A DNA stretch of 64,000 bases, taken from the NCBI RefSeq assembly GCF_024159085.1, contig NZ_JAMZDE010000007.1:62001-126000 (forward strand). The letters run 5' to 3'. The translations under genes and the position numbers were made by a program. A model generated the notes under the pieces. That model was given only the letters and a program-made list of their open reading frames with translations, was not told where the DNA came from and did not search any database. This DNA is from Idiomarina rhizosphaerae (GTDB lineage: Bacteria > Pseudomonadota > Gammaproteobacteria > Enterobacterales > Alteromonadaceae). Shown here in pieces: positions 7,398-16,154 of this stretch; the first letter of the stretch is position 1; each line of letters begins with the position of its first letter.

Positions 7398-9015
7398 AGC
7401 GTACGCCAATGTAGCTGTTATTGCAGCAGCGTTTCTCTCAGGCTGTCAGTCCGATGAACCTGAGCCGGCTCCTCTGGCCAACGGTATTATTTACTGCTCA
7501 GAAGGCAACCCCGCTTCTTTTAATCCTCAGCTTGTTACCTCAGGCACTACCGTTGATGCCACCGCTGCTCAACTCTACGACCGGTTAATTGATTACGATG
7601 CTGAGCAACAAAAATTTGTACCAGCGCTAGCCAAGCGCTGGGAAACTTTGGATAACGGCACTCGTTATCGATTTCATTTGCGCGAAGGCGTAAAATTTCA
7701 TACCACCAGCTACTTTCAGCCTAGCCGCGAACTAACCGCTGAAGACGTTCGGTTCAGCTTTAACCGGTGGCTGGATGAAACCAGTCTTTATCATCAAGTT
7801 GGAGGGAGTTATCCCTTTTTCAGAGCCACAGGGCTGGACCAGTTAATAAATAAAGTTGTCAAAATTGATAAAATGACGGTCGATATTGTGCTGAATAATG
7901 CCGATAGTTCGTTTTTAGCGAACCTGGCGACAGACTTTGCCGTTATTTTATCCGCAGAGTACGCACAACAATTATTAATTGAAGAGCGCCCCGGACAAAT
8001 AGATGCTCTACCGATAGGAACCGGCCCCTACCGTTTCGAAAGTTATCGCAAAGACGTGTTAATACGTTACTCCCGACATCCTGGGTACTGGCGGGAAGGC
8101 CCCGGAATTGAACATTTGGTGTACTCTATTACCCCTAATGCAAACAAGCGTATGCTTAAGCTGGTTACCGGCGAATGTGACATCATTCCTTACCCGCTGG
8201 TGAGTGAGTTGCAGGCTCTCAACCGAGATCAGTTAATTGTCACTGATGAGGTGAGTCCAAATGTGTCTTTCTGGGCATTTAATACTGAGAAAGAACCTTT
8301 TGATGACCCTCTGGTTCGTCAGGCACTGAGCCACGCTATTAATCGCGAAGCGATTATTCAAACCATCTATGACGGTAATGCTGAGCTGGCACAGTCAATA
8401 CTGCCGCCGACGTCCTGGGCTTATGATGACCGAGGTATCCAGTATCAATATGATCCGGAAAAGGCTAAACGCTTATTAAAAGAAGCCGGTCATTCAAATT
8501 TAAATATAAATATCTGGGCTATGCCGGTACAGCGGGTTTACAACCCGAACGCTCGCAGAATGGCGGAACTAATGCAGTCAGACTTAGCCCAAATTGGCGT
8601 TTCTGCTAGCATTGTTTCTTATGAGTGGAACACCTTTCGCCGACGCCTTTCTCGTGGTGAACACGATACCGTCCTCATTGGTTGGTATGCCGATAATGCT
8701 GACCCTGATAACTTCTTCAGACCACTGTTGAGCTGTGCTGCCGTAGCTACCGGTGGCAACCGGGCTAACTGGTGCCACCCGGGTTTTGACCAATTGCTTT
8801 ACAGCGCCATTGCAACCACGGTTCCGGAAGAACGTAAAGCTCTGTATCAGTCAGCTCAGCACTTACTGAATCAGCAGCAACCTTTGCTGCCTATTGCCCA
8901 TTCCAAACGCTTTCAGGCACAGCAAAAAAATATCAGCGGCGTAGAGCTTCCCCCCTATGGTGGCATTAACTTTCGCCTGGCCACTAAAGATACGGCCGAG
9001 GAGGAATCACAATGA
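7390..9015 (+). CDS. sapA: SapA-type peptide ABC transporter substrate-binding lipoprotein
   Basis: This family-5 extracellular solute-binding protein of 541 residues is the binding component for SapBCDF. The N-terminus is a lipoprotein signal with lipobox LSGC (Cys19), so the mature protein should be membrane-anchored. The start of the mature domain (NGIIYCSEGNPASFNP) and the block TVDATAAQLYDRLIDYD match SapA. In enterobacteria SapA is reported with antimicrobial peptide resistance, while SapBCDF has also been described as a putrescine exporter, so the substrate is not certain. The gene overlaps pspF by 8 bp and sapB by 4 bp, suggesting co-transcription with pspF. Confidence 0.9.
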   Translation: MIKAYANVAVIAAAFLSGCQSDEPEPAPLANGIIYCSEGNPASFNPQLVTSGTTVDATAAQLYDRLIDYDAEQQKFVPALAKRWETLDNGTRYRFHLREGVKFHTTSYFQPSRELTAEDVRFSFNRWLDETSLYHQVGGSYPFFRATGLDQLINKVVKIDKMTVDIVLNNADSSFLANLATDFAVILSAEYAQQLLIEERPGQIDALPIGTGPYRFESYRKDVLIRYSRHPGYWREGPGIEHLVYSITPNANKRMLKLVTGECDIIPYPLVSELQALNRDQLIVTDEVSPNVSFWAFNTEKEPFDDPLVRQALSHAINREAIIQTIYDGNAELAQSILPPTSWAYDDRGIQYQYDPEKAKRLLKEAGHSNLNINIWAMPVQRVYNPNARRMAELMQSDLAQIGVSASIVSYEWNTFRRRLSRGEHDTVLIGWYADNADPDNFFRPLLSCAAVATGGNRANWCHPGFDQLLYSAIATTVPEERKALYQSAQHLLNQQQPLLPIAHSKRFQAQQKNISGVELPPYGGINFRLATKDTAEEESQ

Positions 9016-10040
9016 CCCGCTATCTTTTAGGCCGTTTAAGCGTTTTTATTATTGCTGTGTTTTTACTAACGGTGTTTAGCTTTAGCCTTAATTACTTGTT
9101 TCCGGGTGACCCGATAACCAATATGAGCGGCATCCGATCGTTCCAGAGCAGTTACCCATTAATGGTTGAACTGCGCGGCGGCGACCAGAACCTGGCCATT
9201 CAATACCTAAGTTACTTGCAACACCTGTTTGCCGGAGACTGGGGATTATCGCTGAGTAATGGTACACCGGTATTTGCCGATGGCATTCAACACTTTATGG
9301 CGTCAATCGAACTCATTCTTTTGGCTTTACTGGTTGCCGTATTTTTTGGTCTACCATTGGGCGTATTTGCTGCCTCCCGCTTTCGACAGCGTTCCGACCA
9401 AACCGTAATAAGTCTGGCTATGGTTGGTTACTCCATCCCGGTATTTTGGTTAGCTCAATTAATGATACTGCTGTTTGCCATAAAGCTAGGCTGGTTTCCC
9501 ATTACCGGTCAGATAAACCCATTATATGGCGTCGAACCACAAACCGGTTCAATTCTCATCGATGTCTTTTTAAGCGACTCCGAATACAAGGCAGCGGCGC
9601 TTCAGGACGCTTTGAATCATATTGTTCTACCGGTAATCATATTGGCTATCATGCCGATGATGCTGTTACTGCGCTTAATGCGAAACGCAACCCAGGAAAT
9701 GCTGCAAAAGCCTTTCGTAAAAGCCGCCCGAGCCCGCGGATTAAATGAGTTTCGAGTATTAGTAAAACACGCTATTCCAAATGCGGTGCAATCGGTGCTG
9801 CAACAAACCACCCTCATCTTCAGTTTACTGTTAACTAACAGTATTGTGGTTGAATCCATTTTTAACTGGCCGGGAATGGGCAACTGGCTTATCCGTAGTA
9901 TTTTTGAGCGTGACTATCCTACTATCCAGGCAGCTGTATTAATGTTTGCTTTCGTTATTTTGTTCTTTAACCTACTGGTCGAGCTTTACCATGGCTGGCG
10001 ATTCCCGATAGTGAGGCACGAACAATATGCCACACGTTAA
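9012..10040 (+). CDS. sapB: SapB-type ABC transporter permease
   Basis: This 342-residue inner-membrane permease is of the DppB/OppB class. It has an N-terminal helix (YLLGRLSVFIIAVFLLTVFS), further hydrophobic spans, and the EAA loop near LMRNATQEMLQKPFVKAARARGL, where it contacts the ATPases. The ending VVESIFNWPGMGNWLIRSIF is typical of dipeptide-type permeases. It overlaps sapA by 4 bp and sapC by 14 bp. It should pair with SapC to form the channel. Confidence 0.92.
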   Translation: MTRYLLGRLSVFIIAVFLLTVFSFSLNYLFPGDPITNMSGIRSFQSSYPLMVELRGGDQNLAIQYLSYLQHLFAGDWGLSLSNGTPVFADGIQHFMASIELILLALLVAVFFGLPLGVFAASRFRQRSDQTVISLAMVGYSIPVFWLAQLMILLFAIKLGWFPITGQINPLYGVEPQTGSILIDVFLSDSEYKAAALQDALNHIVLPVIILAIMPMMLLLRLMRNATQEMLQKPFVKAARARGLNEFRVLVKHAIPNAVQSVLQQTTLIFSLLLTNSIVVESIFNWPGMGNWLIRSIFERDYPTIQAAVLMFAFVILFFNLLVELYHGWRFPIVRHEQYATR

Positions 10041-10920
10041 TCTTTACCATCACGATGAAACCCCGTCGCCACTGAAGCTAGTCTGGAAGAGCTTCCGGTC
10101 AAGGTTTCTCTCCATGGCTGCCTTATATGTTCTGCTGGCAATGATACTCGTTGTGTTGCTGTCCCCGTTGCTGACGCCTTTTAATACATCAACCCAGTTC
10201 TCCGATGCCATTGCGCTTCCCCCTTCATGGGTTGAGAGCGGTAATATGAATTATTTATTTGGCACCGACGATTTAGGTAGGGATATGTTGTCGCGACTAT
10301 TAATTGGCGGACTGTACAGTTTGGGCCTACCAATACTCATGGTTGCAGTATCTTCAATAATTGGCATGAGCATAGGGGCCCTTGCCGGTATTGACCGAAC
10401 CATAAAATACCAAAGCTTGTCGCGGCTTTTTGATACCTTGCTGTCTATTCCGTCTTTCTTAATGGCTCTTATCATTATTGCGATTCTCGGTACGGGTTTT
10501 AACAACGTAGCCTTTGCCATAACACTCTCATTAATTCCGCAGTTTATCTTCGTTACCCGCAACGCGGTGCACGAAGAGTGGCATAAGGACTACGTTACGG
10601 CCTCTCGACTCAATGGTTGTTCAAAAGCCTATCTGCTCTATCGGGTAATATTACCCAACGTTACACCGACTTTGGTGATGCAGCTTACGGTGTCTCTATC
10701 GGTTGCTATTATGGATATTGCGGCTCTCAGCTTCCTTGGGCTGGGTATTCAGGCGCCAACTCCTGAATGGGGTAGTATGCTGGCGCGCAGCCTGGACGAG
10801 GTTTACTTGTCTCCCTGGTCAATGGTGCTACCGGGCATAACGTTGTTTATTACCATTATGTCCATTAACATTGTCGGAGACAGTCTGCGGCGTGCTTTAA
10901 AAGAAAGGGTCAACAGCTAA
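10027..10920 (+). CDS. sapC: SapC-type ABC transporter permease
   Basis: This 297-residue permease of the DppC/OppC class has one N-terminal helix (MAALYVLLAMILVVLLSPLL) and a periplasmic loop with the family's FGTDDLGRDMLSRLL motif. The permease domain follows, with an EAA loop near EWHKDYVTASRLNGC. It ends one base into sapD. It forms the heterodimeric transmembrane part with SapB. Confidence 0.92.
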   Translation: MPHVNLYHHDETPSPLKLVWKSFRSRFLSMAALYVLLAMILVVLLSPLLTPFNTSTQFSDAIALPPSWVESGNMNYLFGTDDLGRDMLSRLLIGGLYSLGLPILMVAVSSIIGMSIGALAGIDRTIKYQSLSRLFDTLLSIPSFLMALIIIAILGTGFNNVAFAITLSLIPQFIFVTRNAVHEEWHKDYVTASRLNGCSKAYLLYRVILPNVTPTLVMQLTVSLSVAIMDIAALSFLGLGIQAPTPEWGSMLARSLDEVYLSPWSMVLPGITLFITIMSINIVGDSLRRALKERVNS

Positions 10921-11912
10921 TGCAGTTACTCGACATACGCAACCTGACGGTAGAAATGCAGACAGCGCACGGCATCGTTCGAGTATTGGATAAAGTCAAT
11001 CTGCAGCTTACCGAGGGCGAAATTCATAGTATTGTAGGTGAATCTGGATCGGGAAAGAGCCTGCTGGCAAAAGCCATTATGGGCTTTATAAATCCAAACT
11101 GGCAGGTTACCGCCGATAGGCTCTGGTGGAACGGTCAGGATTTACTCGCAATGACGCCTAAACAGCGGCGGAAAATTACCGGGCGCGATATGGCTATGAT
11201 TTTTCAGGATCCCAATGCCTATCTGGATCCTAACAGCACAGTCGAGCAACAAATTGTGGAGGCCATTCCACAAGGGGATGTTCGCGGTACATTCATGCGT
11301 CGACGAGTTGACCGTAAAACCCGGGTTAAAAGACTGCTTCATCGAGTCGGTATTCGCGACCACGAGTCAATAATGGAAAGCTACCCTTTTGAATTGTCTC
11401 AAGGCATAGCGCAAAAGGTGAGTATTGCTATAGCCATTGCGCACCGTCCCAGGCTTCTTATTGCCGACGAACCCACTACTGCAATGGAGCCTTCAACCCG
11501 TTTACAGATCCATCGTTTGCTGGCGCGCCTGGCGGTTAGCCAAAAGATGTCCGTTGTACTTATTTCTCAGGATGTCGGCTCCATTTTGCCTGAGACCAAA
11601 CGTTTAACACTGCTCTATTGTGGGCAGTTGATGGAAACTGGGCCCGCCCACGACATTTTGTCAGAGCCGGCGCACCCCTACACCGATTCGATGCTCCGCA
11701 TGTCATTACAAACACAACAAGAGTTGCCTCACAAGGCGCGCTTACCGACTCTACCCGGTTCTATACCAACATTGCGGCATATGCCGATTGGTTGTCGTCT
11801 GGGGCCCCGATGTCCTTACGCTCAAAAAACCTGCGTTAAAGCCCCACGGGCGACTCACGATAGACAGCGTGTGTATCATTGTCATTTTCCGCTACTGGAT
11901 AGCAGCTCATGA
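10920..11912 (+). CDS. sapD: SapD-type ABC transporter ATP-binding protein
   Basis: This 330-residue ATPase subunit has Walker A GESGSGKS (about residues 40-47) and Walker B LLIADEPTTAMEP. The signature segment is ELSQGIAQKV, which departs from the usual LSGGQ as SapD proteins tend to. The C-terminal oligopeptide-transporter extension carries cysteines in CRLGPRCPYAQKTC that fit the iron-sulfur-like motif of Opp/Dpp ATPases. It overlaps sapC by 1 bp and sapF by 4 bp. E. coli SapD is also known to support Trk potassium uptake; that role here is untested. Confidence 0.92.
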   Translation: MQLLDIRNLTVEMQTAHGIVRVLDKVNLQLTEGEIHSIVGESGSGKSLLAKAIMGFINPNWQVTADRLWWNGQDLLAMTPKQRRKITGRDMAMIFQDPNAYLDPNSTVEQQIVEAIPQGDVRGTFMRRRVDRKTRVKRLLHRVGIRDHESIMESYPFELSQGIAQKVSIAIAIAHRPRLLIADEPTTAMEPSTRLQIHRLLARLAVSQKMSVVLISQDVGSILPETKRLTLLYCGQLMETGPAHDILSEPAHPYTDSMLRMSLQTQQELPHKARLPTLPGSIPTLRHMPIGCRLGPRCPYAQKTCVKAPRATHDRQRVYHCHFPLLDSSS

Positions 11913-12721
11913 GTCACTTACTGGAAGTTCGGAATCTCGGCAAAACGTATCGCTCCCGAAAAGGCTGGCCATGGACTCCTAAGTCGGTAGCGATAGAACC
12001 CTTGTCTTTCACTCTTGAGGCTGGAGAAATATTGGCTGTAATGGGCGAGACCGGATCGGGAAAATCGACCCTGGCACAAATTATTGGCGGGGTAGATACT
12101 GCAACCAGTGGCGAAATTCTGCTTAATGGCCAGAAGCTCCATAGCAATAACTATCCGCAGCTATGTAACAATATTCGTATGATATTTCAGGACAGCGAAA
12201 ACTCCCTGAATGCGCATCTCAACATAGGTAAACAACTGGAAGAACCCCTGTTATTTAATACCCAGTTAACGGCTGCCGAACGCCAGGAGCGGGTCAATTT
12301 AACCTTGCAACGCGTCGGTATGCTACGGGAACACTGGGAGTTTTATCCTCATATGCTGTCCAGTGGGCAAAAGCAAAGAGTCTGTATTGCGCGTGCCATT
12401 ATTCTGGAACCGCAGATTGTTGTCGCTGATGAGGCTCTGGTTGCACTTGACCCATCAATTAGAGCTCAAATCATTAACCTTATGCTCGATCTACAGAAAG
12501 ATATGGGTATTTCTTATATTTTAGTGACACATTCGCCACAAATAGTGAAACATATTGCCGATAAGATCTTAATTTTATATCGTGGTAAAATGATCGCGTT
12601 TGATAAAACAGACATAGTACTAGAAGACACGCAGCAAACTTATGTTCAACAATTGCTGCACGAACATTTAAAACAGAACATTCAATATAACAGCGACAGA
12701 AGCGCTAAGATCGCTGACTAA
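11909..12721 (+). CDS. sapF: SapF-type ABC transporter ATP-binding protein
   Basis: This 270-residue second ATPase of the Sap transporter has Walker A GETGSGKS, signature MLSSGQKQRV and Walker B IVVADEALVALDPS. The E-A-L after the catalytic aspartate-glutamate pair replaces the usual E-P-T, as in other SapF proteins. It is the last gene of the pspF-sapABCDF run; putP starts 23 bp later on the same strand but looks independently translated. Confidence 0.92.
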   Translation: MSHLLEVRNLGKTYRSRKGWPWTPKSVAIEPLSFTLEAGEILAVMGETGSGKSTLAQIIGGVDTATSGEILLNGQKLHSNNYPQLCNNIRMIFQDSENSLNAHLNIGKQLEEPLLFNTQLTAAERQERVNLTLQRVGMLREHWEFYPHMLSSGQKQRVCIARAIILEPQIVVADEALVALDPSIRAQIINLMLDLQKDMGISYILVTHSPQIVKHIADKILILYRGKMIAFDKTDIVLEDTQQTYVQQLLHEHLKQNIQYNSDRSAKIAD

Positions 12722-12744
12722 AAACTAAAAAACGGGAGTTTAAT

Positions 12745-14274
12745 GTGGAAACAGGTACTCTGATATCACTAGCGCTGTACTTTATTGTCATGCTAGGTAT
12801 TGGGCTTTATGCCTATAAAAAGTCTACCGACTCAGTTTCAGGCTACATGCTTGGAGGACGAGGCTTAGGCCCTGCAGTTACGGCATTATCAGCAGGTGCA
12901 TCCGATATGAGTGGTTGGATGTTGATGGGCTTACCCGGTGCAATTTACGTCTCTGGCGTGTCACAGTTGTGGATTGCAGTGGGTCTGGTCATTGGTGCAT
13001 TCTTAAACTATGTCATTGTGGCGCCCCGCCTCAGAACCTACACCGAGGTTGCTAACGACTCAATTACGATACCCGACTACTTTGCTAATCGATTTAAAGA
13101 CAAAGGTCGTCGTCTGCGTATCTTTTCTTCAGTCGTTATTATCATCTTCTTCACCTTGTACACTTCAGCCAGCCTGGTTGCGGGAGGAAAGCTGTTCGAC
13201 AGCTCCTTCGGCATGGACTACACCACGGGTCTCTGGGTAACAGCCGGCGTAGTCTGTGCTTATACCCTGTTTGGAGGCTTCCTGGCGGTGAGTATGACCG
13301 ACTTTGTGCAAGGCTGTATCATGTTTGTCGCTTTGGTCTTAGTACCTATAGTGGCCTTTGCAGAGCTTGGCGGCTATAGCAGCGTTGTTGGTCAGGTTGG
13401 AGACATTAACCCAGACTTTATTCAGTTCTTTACAGATGCCAAAACGGGCGAAATGTTAGGCTTCCTTGGCATTGTCTCATTGCTCGCCTGGGGTCTTGGT
13501 TACTTTGGCCAACCGCATATTATCGTGCGTTTCATGGCAATTCGCTCAGTGAGCGATGTTAAAGCCGCTCGTCGTATCGGTGTCTCATGGATGATAGTTT
13601 CCATCATTGGTGCCATGGCAACAGGTTTCGTCGGTATTGCTTATGTCGCTGAAACCAAGATGACCCTGCCCGATGCAGAAACTATCTTTATTATATTCTC
13701 GCAGTTCTTGTTCCATCCTTTAATTGGTGGTTTCCTGCTGGCCGCTATACTCGCAGCAATTATGAGTACTATCTCCTCACAACTGCTGGTTAGCTCAAGC
13801 TCTTTAACCGAGGACTTTTATAAAGCCTTCCTGCGTAAAGATGCCACAGATAAAGAACTGGTTCTGGTTGGCAGAATATCGGTTCTGGCGGTCTCTTTAG
13901 TTGCGATTTGGTTAGCATGGGATCCAGAAAATACCATTCTGAGTCTGGTCAGTAACGCCTGGGCTGGCTTCGGTGCCGCATTCGGTCCAGTGGTTATTCT
14001 CAGTCTATTCTGGAAACGCATGAACCGTAACGGTGCATTAGCTGGTATGTTAGCTGGTGCTATCACAGTGTTGTTCTGGATTTACGGACCAACCTTTGGT
14101 GGTGAGCACCTCTCAGCTTACGTCTATGAAATAGTTCCCGGCTTTATCCTCTCTACTCTGGCGGTTATTATCTTCAGCAAAATTACCGCTGAACCAGAAC
14201 AGGAGCTTCAGGACAAATTTGTTGAAATGGAAAGTGTCATTGATGATTACTACCATGGAGACAAAAAAGGCTAA
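12745..14274 (+). CDS. putP: Sodium/proline symporter
   Basis: This 509-residue member of the solute:sodium symporter family imports proline with Na+. About 13 hydrophobic segments are visible, the first at residues 5-23. GGRGLGPAVTALSAGASDMS and GWGLGYFGQPHIIVRFMAIR are strongly PutP-like. The start is GTG at 12745, preceded by GGGAG at a good distance. An ATG two bases earlier lies in another frame and stops after six codons. A strong terminator follows. No putA is present in the window. Confidence 0.94.
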   Translation: METGTLISLALYFIVMLGIGLYAYKKSTDSVSGYMLGGRGLGPAVTALSAGASDMSGWMLMGLPGAIYVSGVSQLWIAVGLVIGAFLNYVIVAPRLRTYTEVANDSITIPDYFANRFKDKGRRLRIFSSVVIIIFFTLYTSASLVAGGKLFDSSFGMDYTTGLWVTAGVVCAYTLFGGFLAVSMTDFVQGCIMFVALVLVPIVAFAELGGYSSVVGQVGDINPDFIQFFTDAKTGEMLGFLGIVSLLAWGLGYFGQPHIIVRFMAIRSVSDVKAARRIGVSWMIVSIIGAMATGFVGIAYVAETKMTLPDAETIFIIFSQFLFHPLIGGFLLAAILAAIMSTISSQLLVSSSSLTEDFYKAFLRKDATDKELVLVGRISVLAVSLVAIWLAWDPENTILSLVSNAWAGFGAAFGPVVILSLFWKRMNRNGALAGMLAGAITVLFWIYGPTFGGEHLSAYVYEIVPGFILSTLAVIIFSKITAEPEQELQDKFVEMESVIDDYYHGDKKG

Positions 14275-14298
14275 GCTATTTACGCCTTGTAACTGATA

Positions 14299-14330
14299 AA
14301 AAGACCAGCCCATCGTGGCTGGTCTTTTTT
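14299..14330 (+). terminator. Rho-independent terminator after putP
   Basis: The stem AGACCAGCC / GGCTGGTCT around a CATCGT loop is followed by six T residues. It ends the putP transcript 25 bp after its stop codon. Confidence 0.92.
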
Positions 14331-14379
14331 GTTTTGGAAGTCCCGCCTATAGTGGTAGAAAAACAAAAAGGTAATCACT

Positions 14380-16089
14380 ATGGCTAAATTAAATATTATT
14401 GCATCCGCGGCACTCGCATTTTCTTGCGCGGCAACAACCTTACCCAGTACTGCCGGTGACCGTATTACCGGACATCACTTTGCGACCCGCTCGGAAGCTA
14501 TGGGGCCAACGGCAATGGCCGCAACAAGCCAGCCATTAGCCACGCAAGTTGCGTTAGATATTATGCAGGAAGGCGGTAATGCAATAGATGCCGCTATTGC
14601 GGCTAATGCGGTATTAGGCTTGGTCGAGCCAACCGGAAACGGCATTGGTGGCGACCTCTACGCCATTGTCTGGGATGCTGAGGCTAAGAAACTTCATGGC
14701 CTCAATGCCTCTGGCCGTTCTCCGCAAAGCTTAACGCTCGACTATTTTAAAGAAAACGGATACGAATCAATTCCGGCTCGCGGTGTACTCCCCTTATCCG
14801 TTCCTGGGGCGGTAGATGGCTGGTTTGAGCTGCACGACCGCTTCGGTGAGTTAAGCATGGATAAAATATTACAGCCAGCTATTAACTATGCTGAATCCGG
14901 TTTTCCGGTTACTGAAGTTATTGCTTATTACATGAAGCGTAACGCCGAAGTACTGAAAGATATCCCCGGCTTTGCCGATGTCTTTATGCGTGACGGCAGC
15001 GTTCCGGATAAAGGCGAACGTTTTAAAAACCCCGATCTTGCTAATACTTACAAAACACTGGCAAAGGAAGGGCGTGACAGCTTTTATAAAGGGAAGATAG
15101 CCCGTACTATCAATGACTTTGTCGAAGAACACGACGGTTTTCTGTCGTATGAAGATTTAGCACAACACAGCTCTACCTGGGTTGATCCCGTATCCACTAA
15201 CTACCGTGGCTACGACTTATGGGAGTTACCGCCAAATACTCAAGGCATTGCGGCACTGCAAATCCTGAACATGCTTGAGCAATTTGATATCAAAGCCATG
15301 GGTTATGATAGCCCTGAGTACATTCATCACTTTGTTGAAGCTAAAAAGCTGGCGTTTGAAGACCGTGCTAAATACTATTCGGATCCAGCGTTCAATGACG
15401 TACCTGTTCAAGGCCTTATTGACAAAGAGTACGGCAAAAAGCGTGCGCAGTTGATTAATTCTGAACGCGCCGGACGCTCATATGAGCCGGGTAACCCGCC
15501 AACGGAGGGTGACACTATTTATCTGACCACTGCCGATAAAGACGGCAATATGGTGTCACTCATTCAAAGTAACTACCGCGGTATGGGTTCCGGCGTCACT
15601 CCAACTGGCTTAGGTTTCGTTCTGCAAAACCGGGGCGAGCTCTTTGCGTTAGATCCAAACCACCGTAACGTATTTGAACCAGGTAAACGCCCTTTCCATA
15701 CCATTATCCCTGCCTTCGTCACTAAAGACGGAAAGCCGATTATGAGCTATGGAGTTATGGGAGGAGCTACTCAGCCACAAATGCATGCACAAATTCTTAT
15801 CAACCTCATTGATTTTGGCATGAACCTGCAAGAAGCCGGTGACGCGCCGCGTATTCTGCATACAGGCTCGAGTCAGCCAACAGGATCGGTAATGGAAGAT
15901 GGTGGCGTTGTTAGTCTGGAAAATGGTTTCTCAAAAAACACTCGCCGTAAGCTAATAAAAATGGGGCACACATTGCAGGAAGCCGTGGGACCCTACGGTG
16001 GCTATCAGGCTATCTGGAAAGACCATGAAGAAGATGTTTATATTGGTGCTTCTGAAAGCCGTAAGGATGGGCACGCCGCTGGTTATTAA
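14380..16089 (+). CDS. ggt: Gamma-glutamyltransferase family Ntn-hydrolase, exported
   Basis: This 569-residue periplasmic proenzyme of the gamma-glutamyltransferase family has a signal peptide of about 25 residues (MAKLNIIASAALAFSCAATT). It should self-cleave before Thr379 in GDTIYLTTAD to give large and small subunits. DGNMVSLIQSNYRGMGSG follows in the small subunit. Several residues that bind gamma-glutamyl in canonical GGTs look replaced: the Arg-bearing REMAP-like block reads ASGRSP, and the SPGGSRI block reads GVMGGATQ. The family is secure, but glutathione as substrate is not. It has its own ribosome site and is flanked by terminators on both sides. Confidence 0.88.
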   Translation: MAKLNIIASAALAFSCAATTLPSTAGDRITGHHFATRSEAMGPTAMAATSQPLATQVALDIMQEGGNAIDAAIAANAVLGLVEPTGNGIGGDLYAIVWDAEAKKLHGLNASGRSPQSLTLDYFKENGYESIPARGVLPLSVPGAVDGWFELHDRFGELSMDKILQPAINYAESGFPVTEVIAYYMKRNAEVLKDIPGFADVFMRDGSVPDKGERFKNPDLANTYKTLAKEGRDSFYKGKIARTINDFVEEHDGFLSYEDLAQHSSTWVDPVSTNYRGYDLWELPPNTQGIAALQILNMLEQFDIKAMGYDSPEYIHHFVEAKKLAFEDRAKYYSDPAFNDVPVQGLIDKEYGKKRAQLINSERAGRSYEPGNPPTEGDTIYLTTADKDGNMVSLIQSNYRGMGSGVTPTGLGFVLQNRGELFALDPNHRNVFEPGKRPFHTIIPAFVTKDGKPIMSYGVMGGATQPQMHAQILINLIDFGMNLQEAGDAPRILHTGSSQPTGSVMEDGGVVSLENGFSKNTRRKLIKMGHTLQEAVGPYGGYQAIWKDHEEDVYIGASESRKDGHAAGY

Positions 16090-16097
16090 CAATAAAA

Positions 16098-16127
16098 GCC
16101 GTTTCGTCTCAGACCAGACGAAGCGGC
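16098..16127. terminator. Hairpin between convergent ggt and patatin-like gene
   Basis: GCCGTTTCGTCT pairs with AGACGAAGCGGC (12 bp with one G-U pair) around CAGACC. It is followed by CTTATCTTTT on the plus strand and preceded by a run of A on the left, giving T-rich 3' ends both ways. It lies just after ggt and before the 3' end of the opposing gene, so it can serve both. Confidence 0.8.
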
Positions 16128-16154
16128 CTTATCTTTTCAGGTGAGAGATTCCTA

